Below, in pieces: positions 1 to 6,643 of a stretch of DNA of 10,115 nucleotides. Location: the NCBI GenBank assembly GCA_034696485.1, contig JAQIWT010001617.1, positions 1 to 10,115 on the forward strand, in the 5' to 3' direction. The stretch's first letter is position 1. Every line of letters starts with the position of its first letter. Origin of the DNA: Isohypsibius dastychi (lineage: Eukaryota > Tardigrada > Eutardigrada > Parachela > Isohypsibiidae). Both the position numbers and the translations under genes were made by a program. The notes beneath the pieces were generated by a model. It had not been told where the DNA came from. It saw nothing but the letters and a program-made list of their open reading frames with translations, and did no database searches.

Positions 1-357
1 TGCCAGGAAAACCTCGGTCCAATTGCTGACGTAAACAGTGGCCAGATAAAAAAACTGAACCACGCTGCAAACATCGTTTGAAGCGAAGGTTGATCCCCGC
101 GTATATACCATGTAAGCGTTGACCGGAGCATGAACCATACACACCAAACAATAGACGACTACCAAATGAGCAATCAGAAACCCGGAACCGGTACGGAGTT
201 GTTTCTTTGTGACAATAATCAATAGGATCAGGAGGTTATTGAAGGTGCCAAAAACAGCCAGGCTAACCATTGCGGCATACCATGTTGTAACATTCCACTC
301 ATTGTCTCGCCAAGTTCCATTTGTTTCAGGGTGTTCGGAATAGTTTGAGTAGTTCAT
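1..357 (-). CDS. Class A (rhodopsin-type) GPCR, N-terminal part, runs off the left edge
   Basis: The frame is open from an ATG at 357-355 to base 1, giving 119 codons with no stop, so the rest of the gene lies outside the window. The first 25 or so residues are hydrophilic with four N-glycosylation sequons (NYS twice, NGT, NVT), as in an extracellular GPCR N-terminus. TM1 follows at about residues 26-49 and contains FNNLLILLIIV, where the Asn fits position 1.50. A basic loop (TKKQLRTGSG) leads to TM2 at about 60-82, which ends in a HAPVNAY motif with the usual TM2 proline. After a short loop with DVC, the conserved Cys of TM3, comes a third hydrophobic segment at about 98-119 (VQFFYLATVYVSNWTEVFLA). 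The canonical LAxAD of TM2 is absent (HLVVVY instead), so this is a divergent member. No intron is visible in the part seen. The ligand is unknown. The receptor would sit in the plasma membrane and signal through G proteins. Confidence 0.8.
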   Translation of the reverse strand, partial: MNYSNYSEHPETNGTWRDNEWNVTTWYAAMVSLAVFGTFNNLLILLIIVTKKQLRTGSGFLIAHLVVVYCLVCMVHAPVNAYMVYTRGSTFASNDVCSVVQFFYLATVYVSNWTEVFLA

Positions 358-1578
358 TCCCAGAGGGGTGATAAAACATAAAATAATACCTCGAATAAAA
401 TGAACTCCACGTTTTAAAAAATCCGTGAATGCTGTGTGGAATATGTGAAAGTGATCGAAGCGTAAATACCGGATTACTGGCTCAAATATGCCGTATCTCT
501 CTCACGTCGCTGTTCGAACGAGCAATCACCAATGTCATCAACGACGCGGGATAAGCGGAATATCACAAAACAGTCATGTACATGAATCTAAATAAAGCCA
601 TTAAGGCACAATACCTGGCAGCCTGGGAATACATATAAAGTTACAAATACAAATCGTCAATGGAATTCTCCAGAATCAACAGACGTAGTATGATAATCAA
701 GGCGTAAATCATAAGCCCTATCTGTAAGGATTCTGTTTCCTGCTAATGAAATAATCCACATGCGCATCTATGAGTACTTCATGTCCAGTACGCGATACTT
801 TAAAGAAAAGATGTCTGTGATGGCATTGAAATAATTGCCATCGCCACAGCGGGTAATTCCTGAGTTGCTGGCGAGCATAGGCATCTACAAAATTCTCCGG
901 CGAGACGAACAATGATTCCAGCGAAAATCGCATGGCTCTTCAAAAGGGCGAACATGGCAGAGATCGATGACATATCCCGATGAGCCCAGTTTTCAATATG
1001 AGCCGCGTCTGATCCAAAGGAATTTAATTTTTGCCGAATATTCTGTACCCTTTGTTCTAATCTACTGTATACCATAAACCAGGTGATACTGTGATTTTAC
1101 GCCACTGTATTTCCACCTCATCGATACTCCTGACTATTGTGAACTTTTATTCAAAAGATTATTCACGTGCAAAGAGGAGAAAATTTTGAAGCCCTACAGT
1201 AACTTCTTGAGCTCGAATTACAAAATGATTGACATTGATGTCTTGAGCCAGGAAACCGTAAATGTTAAGCTCGTCTCGAACGAGTAATCAGCTGATTCGA
1301 TGAATTTCGTCTGAACGAAGATAGAGCTGAGGTGGCTCGACAAGAAAAATATTCGGTACTCCCGGAGCACCACGTAATCAAATAATCCGAGAATCCATAA
1401 TCATGAATTATTCAGAAATCAAGAAATTTCATTCCTTTGTCACGCTTTTCTCGAGTAATTATGGAAATTTGAGATAAGAAAGCGCCGTTGAAAAAGAAGT
1501 GGTCGCGGAATTGTCGTGTCTTCGTGGCTTTGACTAGGTGATTCTAGTTCGCTCTGGTCTTTACACGGATTAAAGACA
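358..1578. other. Gene-poor interval with two overlapping minus-strand open frames
   Basis: I find no recognisable gene here. Two minus-strand open frames overlap head to tail: 1075-800 (91 codons, beginning MVYSRLEQRVQNIRQ) and 933-718 (71 codons, beginning MRFSLESLFV). The amphipathic character of the first seems to pass into the second around 930, so a frameshifted or spliced relic of one coding sequence is possible. I recognise no family and see no convincing splice pair joining them. A short plus-strand open stretch near 1297-1380 (FDEFRLNEDRAEVARQ...) is also charged and soluble-looking but is closed by stops on both sides. The rest is AT-rich and non-coding, and includes the presumed 5' flank of the GPCR. 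Confidence 0.3.
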
Positions 1579-1923
1579 TCAAACAAAGCAAGAAACTATG
1601 TTCTCAAGTATCAAACCGTTGACCAAGGCGGTCGCCAGAAAGGTCATTCCAGTTTCTTTTAACCGGGCTTGTTGGACTAAAGGTTCCGAATCCTCCCCGC
1701 CTTTTGCATTCCATCGTGTTACTCCTTCAATGGCTACCTCATGTGTTCTTGCAGAAATTCGATAGTTGCACATCGCCTTATTGGCGTTTTTAGCCAATAG
1801 TGTACCGACTGCTACAGACGTGCATAGTTTTCGGGATAGGTTATAAGACAGGCCAACCACGACCCAACTGTTCAAAAGCTCGTTTTCTCTCTGTTCACAA
1901 CTCTTCTCATAGACTGGCCAGTT
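1579..1923 (-). pseudogene. Open region with faint sideroflexin-like resemblance, possibly a relic
   Basis: A minus-strand frame is open from just after a TAA at 1926-1924 down to a TGA at 1581-1579, about 114 codons. It has no good ATG near its beginning, since the apparent start at 1875 is TTG. The stretch GLSYNLSRKL, then an AVGTLLAKNANKAMCN segment, then R-T-H-E-V-A-I-E-G-V-T followed by an N-A-K-G turn, resembles by eye the sideroflexin (mitochondrial amino-acid carrier) pattern of a GLN...KK segment, a small-residue helix ending in A-N-x-x-N, and R-x-x-E-x-x-x-G-V with a D-x-x-G turn. The prolines expected in that family are missing, and neither an N-terminal nor a C-terminal part is recognisable nearby. 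It could be an isolated decayed exon, a divergent gene with exons I cannot find, or a chance open frame. My confidence is low. Confidence 0.22.
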
Positions 1924-2201
1924 TTAGAAGTATCACTGGTTAATTCCTTCTACGGGGAAGCTTTCCTTCATTGGTATTCCGCTATTGTTTGTAAACGCAG
2001 ACGCTGGTTGTAACCGATTGGAGAGTTATTGGACTGTCATTCAGCACAAACCTTGCGAAGTAAAAGTGTGGTGAAATCCCAGACAACGGTGAAAAACAAC
2101 GTGGTTTGGGAATACATCCGTCTCAACGAACAGCATTGTGATCTTCACAAACGAAAAATGTGCTAGCACCTTCTTTTACACACTTCTTGAAGTCATATCA
2201 T

Positions 2202-2956
2202 TCTGGGCTGCATTCCTCTCAGTTCTCATGGATTTTTCTGTTCAATAACAAAAAATATCTTCGGGCGAGAAAAAATACAGTTTAGATCCGTCTGTGCTGA
2301 GCGGCATTGTACGTTCCGCTATGTCAGTTTCCAATATTGCTCTAGAAATCAAAACTCTCTGGAAAAATGTCTGTCTTGATCAAGATTTTACTGGTCCTCT
2401 CTGCCATGCCATTAGTATTTCAGATATCACCGGACAAACCAACGGCCTGAATCCTGTCAGCAATACTGGAATGAGTGACACCCTCACATCGACAATAAGT
2501 ATGAATGCCAAAACATTTATTTCTACGAGTCATATTTCATCATTCTTTAGACCCTGATTTTGATTGTCAAGAGGGATTCTTCTTCAGCTTTACGGTCAAC
2601 CAATGTCTGGACGTCAATGAGTGCAGTATACAACCTGATCCCTGTCAAGCGCAAAAGAAGATCTGCAGCAACACAATCGGTAGTTTTCTGTGTAACGACC
2701 CCGCACCAGGTAAGCAAAATTGTGAACAGTTTTCTGAGAACATTAGAACTTTCAAATATTTTTGTCATCAATTAACAATCAATATTTAGTTACCCCACTC
2801 GCAACAACAGTGACAATCGAATTACCCAGTTCCAGTAGACTTGTTCAAACAACACCCGAACCAACCGAAGAGCCAACGACGAAAAGGTCATCCAAGAACA
2901 ATATTTTGGGATTGAATCTTCTGGGCCTCAATCTCGGTCTTGGCCTAGGCAGATGA
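2202..2956 (+). repeat. Duplicated gene unit, copy A (partner at 5252-5925)
   Basis: The segment starting tctgggctgcattcc is matched at 5252 and similarity runs on the same strand through the 5' flank, all three exons and both introns of the EGF-like genes. Shared upstream landmarks include tcatggattttctgttca, a cttcgggt/cttcgggc word and a ctgtgctgagc word. The ATGs are 3016 bases apart. Copy A carries about 34 extra bases between these words and the ATG, and intron 2 is 80 against 70 bases. Similarity fades quickly after the stop region. Confidence 0.85.
2367..2956 (+). CDS. Secreted single-EGF-module protein, copy 1; signal exon out of frame
   Basis: There are three exons: 2367-2498, 2551-2709 and 2790-2956. 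They are joined by GT-AG introns of 52 and 80 bases (AA|GTATG...CTTTAG and CAG|GTAAGC...TTTAG) at positions identical to copy 2. Exon 1 starts MSVLIKILLVLSA, a signal-peptide core, but it is 5 bases longer than in copy 2. Reading from that ATG reaches TGA at 2448-2450, whereas the shared downstream sequence (DTLTSTI) sits in another frame. Exon 2 encodes a calcium-type EGF module with CLDVNEC and IGSFLC. Exon 3 encodes a Thr/Pro/Glu-rich linker (PEPTEEPTTKR) and the C-terminal tail NILGLNLLGLNLGLGLGR, then TGA at 2954-2956. Either the copy is a recent pseudogene, or translation starts at an upstream ATG (2294 or 2321), which is in frame but lacks a signal peptide, or an unseen first exon joins at the TTTCAG at 2428-2433. 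Expected localisation, if intact, is extracellular. Confidence 0.6.
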
Positions 2957-3725
2957 AAATGTACCTTTTTGTTTTTCAGCTAATTTTCACAAGAAAGTTG
3001 AGAGTGGTCACTAAAATGTTCGTCCGTGTATCATGATCTAAATGACTATCTTCTTTTCATCGAATGAGTTGAAGTATTCAACTTCGCTCGAGCGACAAAA
3101 TAAATTACTGAATCCATCGATGCACTGTTGGACTTTCTACCAGAGTTGATTGGGATGTCAGATTACTCGAAATGCTCTGTTCTCGCAATCCAACGTACAT
3201 AAGATCCCTTTCCCCAACCAATATGAATAAAACAACTGCAAGGGATGTTTTTCTAGCTGAGGAAGCCTTTTGATAAGCTGCTCAATTTTGCCTCCTAAAT
3301 TGTGATTCTATCAAATAGCTGAAATTCATTTCGTCGCTTTTTGAGAGTGAATTTTGTGATCTTTAAAATTTTCCAATTTGAATGTGATCCTCGATATTTT
3401 TGGTAAGCCTATATATCCGCACTCGACGTATGTAGGTAGGTGGTTGACGAAATGCGTACTTGGAACGTTCCGTGCCTGCCTACTCAATATTGGATGTACG
3501 AATGATCCTACACCGTATCAAAGAACACCAAGCAAGCACTTTAGTCATACTGAATAAAAATAATCAGTGTGTTCCCATCTGTCAAAAAACCCTCATCACA
3601 GTGCTGTCGCAAAGTTCACACACTGCAAATGTTTGAAATTCGGAGTCAGAGCATGAGTGGTAGAGGTAACAGTGATATGCAAAATTCATCAGCGAAGGCT
3701 AGTTCGGACCGATAAAAAAACATTA
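2957..3725. other. Intergenic interval between EGF-like copy 1 and the Cys-rich peptide gene
   Basis: This holds the 3' flank of copy 1 and the 3' flank of the convergent peptide gene. I see AT-rich non-coding DNA, a plus-strand AATAAA at 3099-3104, and an imperfect inverted repeat (gtaggtagg near 3432 and cctgcctac near 3475). I see no coding exon of recognisable type on either strand. Confidence 0.4.
3099..3104 (+). terminator. AATAAA polyadenylation signal, candidate for EGF-like copy 1
   Basis: A canonical AATAAA lies 142 bases after the copy 1 stop codon, on the same strand. The distance suits a short 3' UTR. Cleavage cannot be confirmed without transcripts. Confidence 0.35.
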
Positions 3726-3917
3726 TCACTGACAAATCGCAGAACTGAAGCCATTTTGTCGAACGCGAGTACCAACACAACACTGGCCTATGCTCCCGTC
3801 TCTCCAACACTTTTCTCCCAACTGCAAACATGGCTCCTCTTGGGCACGAGCAAACATGGCCAGTATGGCACACGCGGCGATGAGGATAAAGACTGTGAAC
3901 GTAACACGAGATGCCAT
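3726..3917 (-). CDS. Small secreted cysteine-rich peptide (63 aa)
   Basis: This is a single uninterrupted frame of 63 codons. The ATG at 3917-3915 was chosen because it directly precedes a classic signal peptide, MASRVTF then VFILIAACAILAMFARAQ, with a likely cleavage after about residue 26. An in-frame ATG 32 codons upstream would bury the signal sequence. The mature part of about 37 residues is compact and polar with cysteines in the order C-x6-C-x8-CC-x14-C, the spacing style of inhibitor-cystine-knot (knottin-like) or defence-type peptides. Only five cysteines are present, so one disulfide partner is missing. Either the last Cys is unpaired or dimeric, or a spliced 3' exon is not recognised (a GT follows the CCVG codons). 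It stands alone on the minus strand between the two plus-strand EGF-like copies. Function is not assignable: antimicrobial peptide, hormone-like peptide or protease inhibitor are all open. Confidence 0.6.
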   Translation of the reverse strand: MASRVTFTVFILIAACAILAMFARAQEEPCLQLGEKCWRDGSIGQCCVGTRVRQNGFSSAICQ

Positions 3918-4243
3918 CGCACCGAATAATAAGCTTGACGTGAAACAAGGACGTTGACGCGGTTTCCAAATACCCGAAGGCCGAACCAAGTGATTCCAGT
4001 TACTCAAAAACAACTAGAATGACAGCAGGCTCTTAGGCGAGGATTTTCATTGTTGTTAAATACCCATCGTCGCTGGGACTTTGCTACTACGTACTCTGTA
4101 GTTTGCCCTGTTCTGCGCAGCACCTAGTTTTCCGTGCTTATTTGAGTGCGTGGTGCTCAAAAGGCACAGAACATTTGGATTGTCCGATACAAACACATAT
4201 CAACCACGAACTGGTTCCTTATCAATGTACATACCAGTACAGT
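3918..4243. other. Upstream region of the Cys-rich peptide gene; no other feature
   Basis: This is the presumed promoter side of the minus-strand peptide gene. Several short open frames on the plus strand (4103 onward) cross into the inverted-repeat element and show no family resemblance or codon signal. I see no clear TATA box or further gene. Confidence 0.35.
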
Positions 4244-4489
4244 TCGGTTTCCCCCAGTCAGGGAGTTCAGTCCAAAACGTTAAAAAACGCAGTGTAGTAA
4301 CTTTTGGACCATATTCCAAAGGAATTCGTACTGGGATGTTACTAGGAGGGGGGGGGGGACTCCTCAAACTATCTGCATCAGCAGAGTGGCAGTCGGGGCC
4401 CCTTTAAAGTGCAGTTAAAGAATCAAGTGAACTGCACAATCCAAAACATTTTTGACTGAACCACTGCATCCCTGACTGGGAGAGACCGA
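4244..4489. mobile_element. Short non-autonomous element (MITE-like) with 21-bp terminal inverted repeats
   Basis: Left end 4244-4264 (TCGGTTTCCCCCAGTCAGGGA) and right end 4469-4489 are inverted copies differing at 2 of 21 positions. Just inside, 4265-4281 (GTTCAGTCCAAAACGTT) is repeated inverted at about 4445-4461, offset by a 7-base insertion on the right side, so each terminal repeat reaches about 38-45 bases. The interior of about 160 bases has no coding potential and includes an 11-base G run. The size and structure fit a miniature inverted-repeat transposable element derived from a DNA transposon. A target-site duplication is not clear, since the flanking bases do not match, so the exact ends and the superfamily are unknown. 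Confidence 0.65.
4344..4364. repeat. Eleven-G run inside a short hairpin (aggag...ctcct)
   Basis: Bases 4348-4358 are all G, flanked by AGGAG (4344-4348) and CTCCT (4360-4364), which can pair. The run sits in the middle of the inverted-repeat element. Such a homopolymer is unstable and its true length is uncertain in sequencing. Confidence 0.6.
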
Positions 4490-4618
4490 TGTCGCGGGTA
4501 TCGGCCTTAGATACTGTCGTAGAACCATGGGTGATGGTTTATCAGTTGTTGATCAGATTAAGAGTAAAGAGATGGAGTAAGACGGAAGAAGACAAATAAG
4601 AACAGTGAAACACTGGCT

Positions 4619-4625
4619 TATATAA
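4619..4625 (+). promoter_or_regulatory. Candidate TATA box (TATATAA) without an assignable gene
   Basis: TATATAAG follows a purine-rich stretch and is in the right form for a Pol II core promoter on the plus strand. No convincing coding exon follows closely: the next open frame begins at 4838 and resembles nothing known. It may belong to repeat-derived DNA such as a decayed LTR, or be chance. Confidence 0.15.
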
Positions 4626-4711
4626 GACGAGCAAACAGCAAGCCCGAAGGAATGAAGTCTCTTAGTCATTAGATGGTAGCAAAAACTAGCGCAAGTAGTA
4701 CCCCTTACGAG

Positions 4712-4766
4712 GTTACGCAGTTACGGGTTACGCAGTTACACAGTTACGCGGTTACGGGGTTACGGG
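4712..4766 (+). repeat. Tandem repeat, about seven copies of an 8-bp GTTACGNN unit
   Basis: Consecutive units read gttacgca, gttacgg, gttacgca, gttacaca, gttacgcg, gttacggg, gttacggg. All are 8 bases except the second, which is 7. The core GTTAC is invariant and the last three bases vary. A degenerate cttacgag just before (4704-4711) may be an older unit. It is not a known telomeric motif. Confidence 0.85.
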
Positions 4767-5251
4767 ATAGCGCAGTGCAACTCCAACAAGCTCCTCAAGA
4801 AAGGTTCTGATGGTAGACAACACAATCGTAACGATAAATGCTTAGCGTGGCTACCGTGACACCGATGTGGTTCCAATTTCAAATTTTGGGCTTGGGATGT
4901 GTGATATTGAGAGATTTTGATGATTACACTGAGGATCTAAAATTTTCTACAACCGAATTGTTTCCGACGGAGCACTTTCTAAATTTTATATTTGTATGTC
5001 CTAGTGGAATTGAAGAAAATCATCAGTCACATATTCTTGATACATTGGTATCTAGAATGTCAGTATCTAGAAACCTTTCCTGTGAGATGTCAAAAAACTT
5101 CAAAAACGACATTCTTTGGCGTCATTGCTGTCACATGTCACATTTTCTTCTTTCTTGTTTTATTTGTGACATCGTTCATGCGTGCCGTCTAGGCAAAGTG
5201 CGGCTTTTAAACCTTTCTTGAAATCAAACACCTTTCATGGAATCAAACCAG
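4767..5251. other. Interval upstream of EGF-like copy 2; one unrecognised 127-codon open frame
   Basis: A plus-strand frame is open from 4838 to 5221 (starts MLSVATVTPMWFQF, ends RLLNLS). It has scattered Cys and Phe, no signal peptide or domain I can name, and a second overlapping open frame at 4992-5192. I judge it more likely a chance frame in AT-rich DNA, but length alone leaves it open. A word GTATCTAGAA occurs twice near 5050 and 5064. Confidence 0.25.
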
Positions 5252-5925
5252 TCTGGGCTGCATTCCATTGTGTTATCATGGATTTTCTGTTCATCAACAA
5301 TTATCAAATAGCTTCGGGTAAGGAAAATATTCAGTTTTCATCCTTCTGTGCTGAGCAGCATTCTACGTTTTGCAATTTCAAAATGTCTGTGTTGATCGAA
5401 ATTTTATTGGTCCTTGCTGCCACCAGCTTTCCGAAGATCACTGGACAAAACAACGGAGTGGCTCCTGTTAGCATTAATAGAACAAATGACACCCTCACCT
5501 CGACAATAAGTATGAATACCAGACCAGTTTTTTTCTGCAAGTCTTACTTCATCGTTCTTTAGACCCTGGTTTCGATTGCCAAGAAGGATTCATCTTCAGC
5601 CTTGCAGACAACCATTGTCTAGATGTCAACGAGTGCCGTATGCAACCTAGTCCTTGCCAGGCGCAAAACATGAGCTGCATCAACTTGGTCGGTAGTTTTC
5701 TTTGTTACGATCCCGCATCAGGTAGACAACTGTTTTCTGGAAAGAATTTATCTGTTCGATGCTTTCTCATTAGTTATCGATCGATATTTAGTTACCGCAC
5801 TCGCAAACACAGTGACAACGGAAGAACCCCGGTCCAGCAGACATCTTCGAACAACACTCGAACCAACCGAAGAGCCGACGACGAAAAAGTTGTCCAAGGA
5901 TAATATTCTGGGACTCAATCTTTAA
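5252..5925 (+). repeat. Duplicated gene unit, copy B (partner at 2202-2956)
   Basis: This is the same-strand paralogous segment of the unit starting at 2202. The 5' flank, exon 1, both introns and exons 2 and 3 all align. Exon 2 has identical length (159 bases) in both copies, while introns and flanks have diverged with small indels, so purifying selection on the EGF exon is likely to have acted for some time after the duplication. Confidence 0.85.
5383..5925 (+). CDS. Secreted single-EGF-module protein, copy 2 (139 aa)
   Basis: Exons are 5383-5509, 5563-5721 and 5792-5925, with GT-AG introns of 53 and 70 bases. The frame is intact throughout. I chose the ATG at 5383 because MSVLIEILLVLAA is a signal-peptide core; the longer upstream open frame from 5182 would bury it. 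The mature protein starts near the ITGQNNG residues and has a Ser/Thr/Asn-rich stretch with an NRT sequon region. Exon 2 then gives FDCQEGFIF...CLDVNEC...PSPC...MSC...GSFLC, a calcium-binding EGF consensus (D-x-N-E-C, G-S-F-x-C). Exon 3 gives a linker with EPTEEPTTKK ending NILGLNL before TAA. Copy 1 continues there with a Gly/Leu tail. Here a 1-base loss plus substitutions create the stop, and remnants of the tail persist in another frame downstream. The probable role is an extracellular matrix or ligand-like protein. The specific function is unknown. Confidence 0.75.
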
Positions 5926-6244
5926 CCCTCAATCTTGGTCTTGGCCTAGGTAGATGGAAAAATCGCGTTTTGTTTTCCGTTGCTTTTCAATCTTTGCGTG
6001 CATTATGTGAAAATTGATGTCCTCACTACGTATCGGGTGGGTTGATGGGAGAGATTATGTAGAGAATACGTTGATGCATATTTGAAACTTTTCTGACCGG
6101 GATCACGTGTTTCCCACAAATACTGTCGCAATATTCTCCTCACAAAACGTCGTTTCTCAAATATGTAGAATTGAAAAATCCGCATGATTCTTTTCCAAGC
6201 TGATGACTCCTTTTTGGTGATATGATCTCTTGCCGAGGAGTTTC

Positions 6245-6250
6245 AATAAA
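6245..6250 (+). terminator. AATAAA polyadenylation signal, candidate for EGF-like copy 2
   Basis: A canonical hexamer lies about 320 bases after the copy 2 stop, on the same strand and before the tail of the convergent receptor gene. Confidence 0.3.
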
Positions 6251-6525
6251 TTAAATTAATTCAAATACTATTTCTCGATTCCTTAGTATGACGTCTGTGA
6301 TTTTCCATACAGCCATATTTTGATTTGATTTCAGGTCAAGACAATTGGATCACGATATATATCCATCCAAATTCACCTGGTTTCAGCAGTTTGTGTCCAT
6401 CGCCATACAATACACGCGAACGCAGATTTTGCTCTTGACATTAGTGACATGGTAATTTAGGTATGGCAAGTTGATATATATCAATATGATGTTGAACGTT
6501 AAATTAAACCTTGTCATTTGATGCA

Positions 6526-6531
6526 TTTAAT
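6526..6531 (-). terminator. ATTAAA polyadenylation signal variant, candidate for the receptor gene
   Basis: On the minus strand ATTAAA lies 113 bases beyond the TAA at 6646-6644. This supports a gene that ends here rather than continuing into kinase and cyclase exons. The hexamer is common in AT-rich DNA, so the support is modest. Confidence 0.25.
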
Positions 6532-6643
6532 AGAACTCTGAACAAAAAGCCAAGGCTATGTCGGTTACGAGTATGAGACAGCGTTAAATAAAATAAACAA
6601 AATGGTACTTCCAGCGCAGTCTTGCACAGCAAGCAAGTCCGTC

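Larger units (their letters stand above)
5926..6643. other. Convergent 3' interval between EGF-like copy 2 and the receptor gene
   Basis: This is AT-rich non-coding DNA holding the 3' ends of two converging genes. It includes a plus-strand AATAAA at 6245-6250, a minus-strand ATTAAA at 6531-6526, and a perfect 14-base palindrome TTGATATATATCAA at 6471-6484. I looked on the minus strand for kinase-homology or cyclase exons that would extend the receptor and recognised none. Confidence 0.45.

Noticed and set aside
3430-3480. Inverted repeat gtaggtagg / cctgcctac as a microRNA hairpin
   Set aside because: The pairing is only about 9 bases with an unpaired loop of over 30 bases, and no mature-length duplex is formed.
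3646-3969. 107-codon minus-strand open frame overlapping the Cys-rich peptide gene
   Set aside because: It is a shadow frame: the other frame has the signal peptide and regular Cys spacing, while this one has scattered Cys and no domain.
4712-4766. Telomeric or CRISPR repeat
   Set aside because: The unit does not match a telomere repeat I know, and the 8-bp units have no spacers.
4838-5221. 127-codon plus-strand frame as a real gene
   Set aside because: There is no domain, signal peptide or splice structure; a second frame overlaps it, and it ends at the edge of the copy 2 flank. I kept it only as an unrecognised open frame.
6471-6484. Perfect palindrome TTGATATATATCAA as a regulatory site
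   Set aside because: It lies in AT-rich 3' DNA between converging genes, where such palindromes arise easily by chance.
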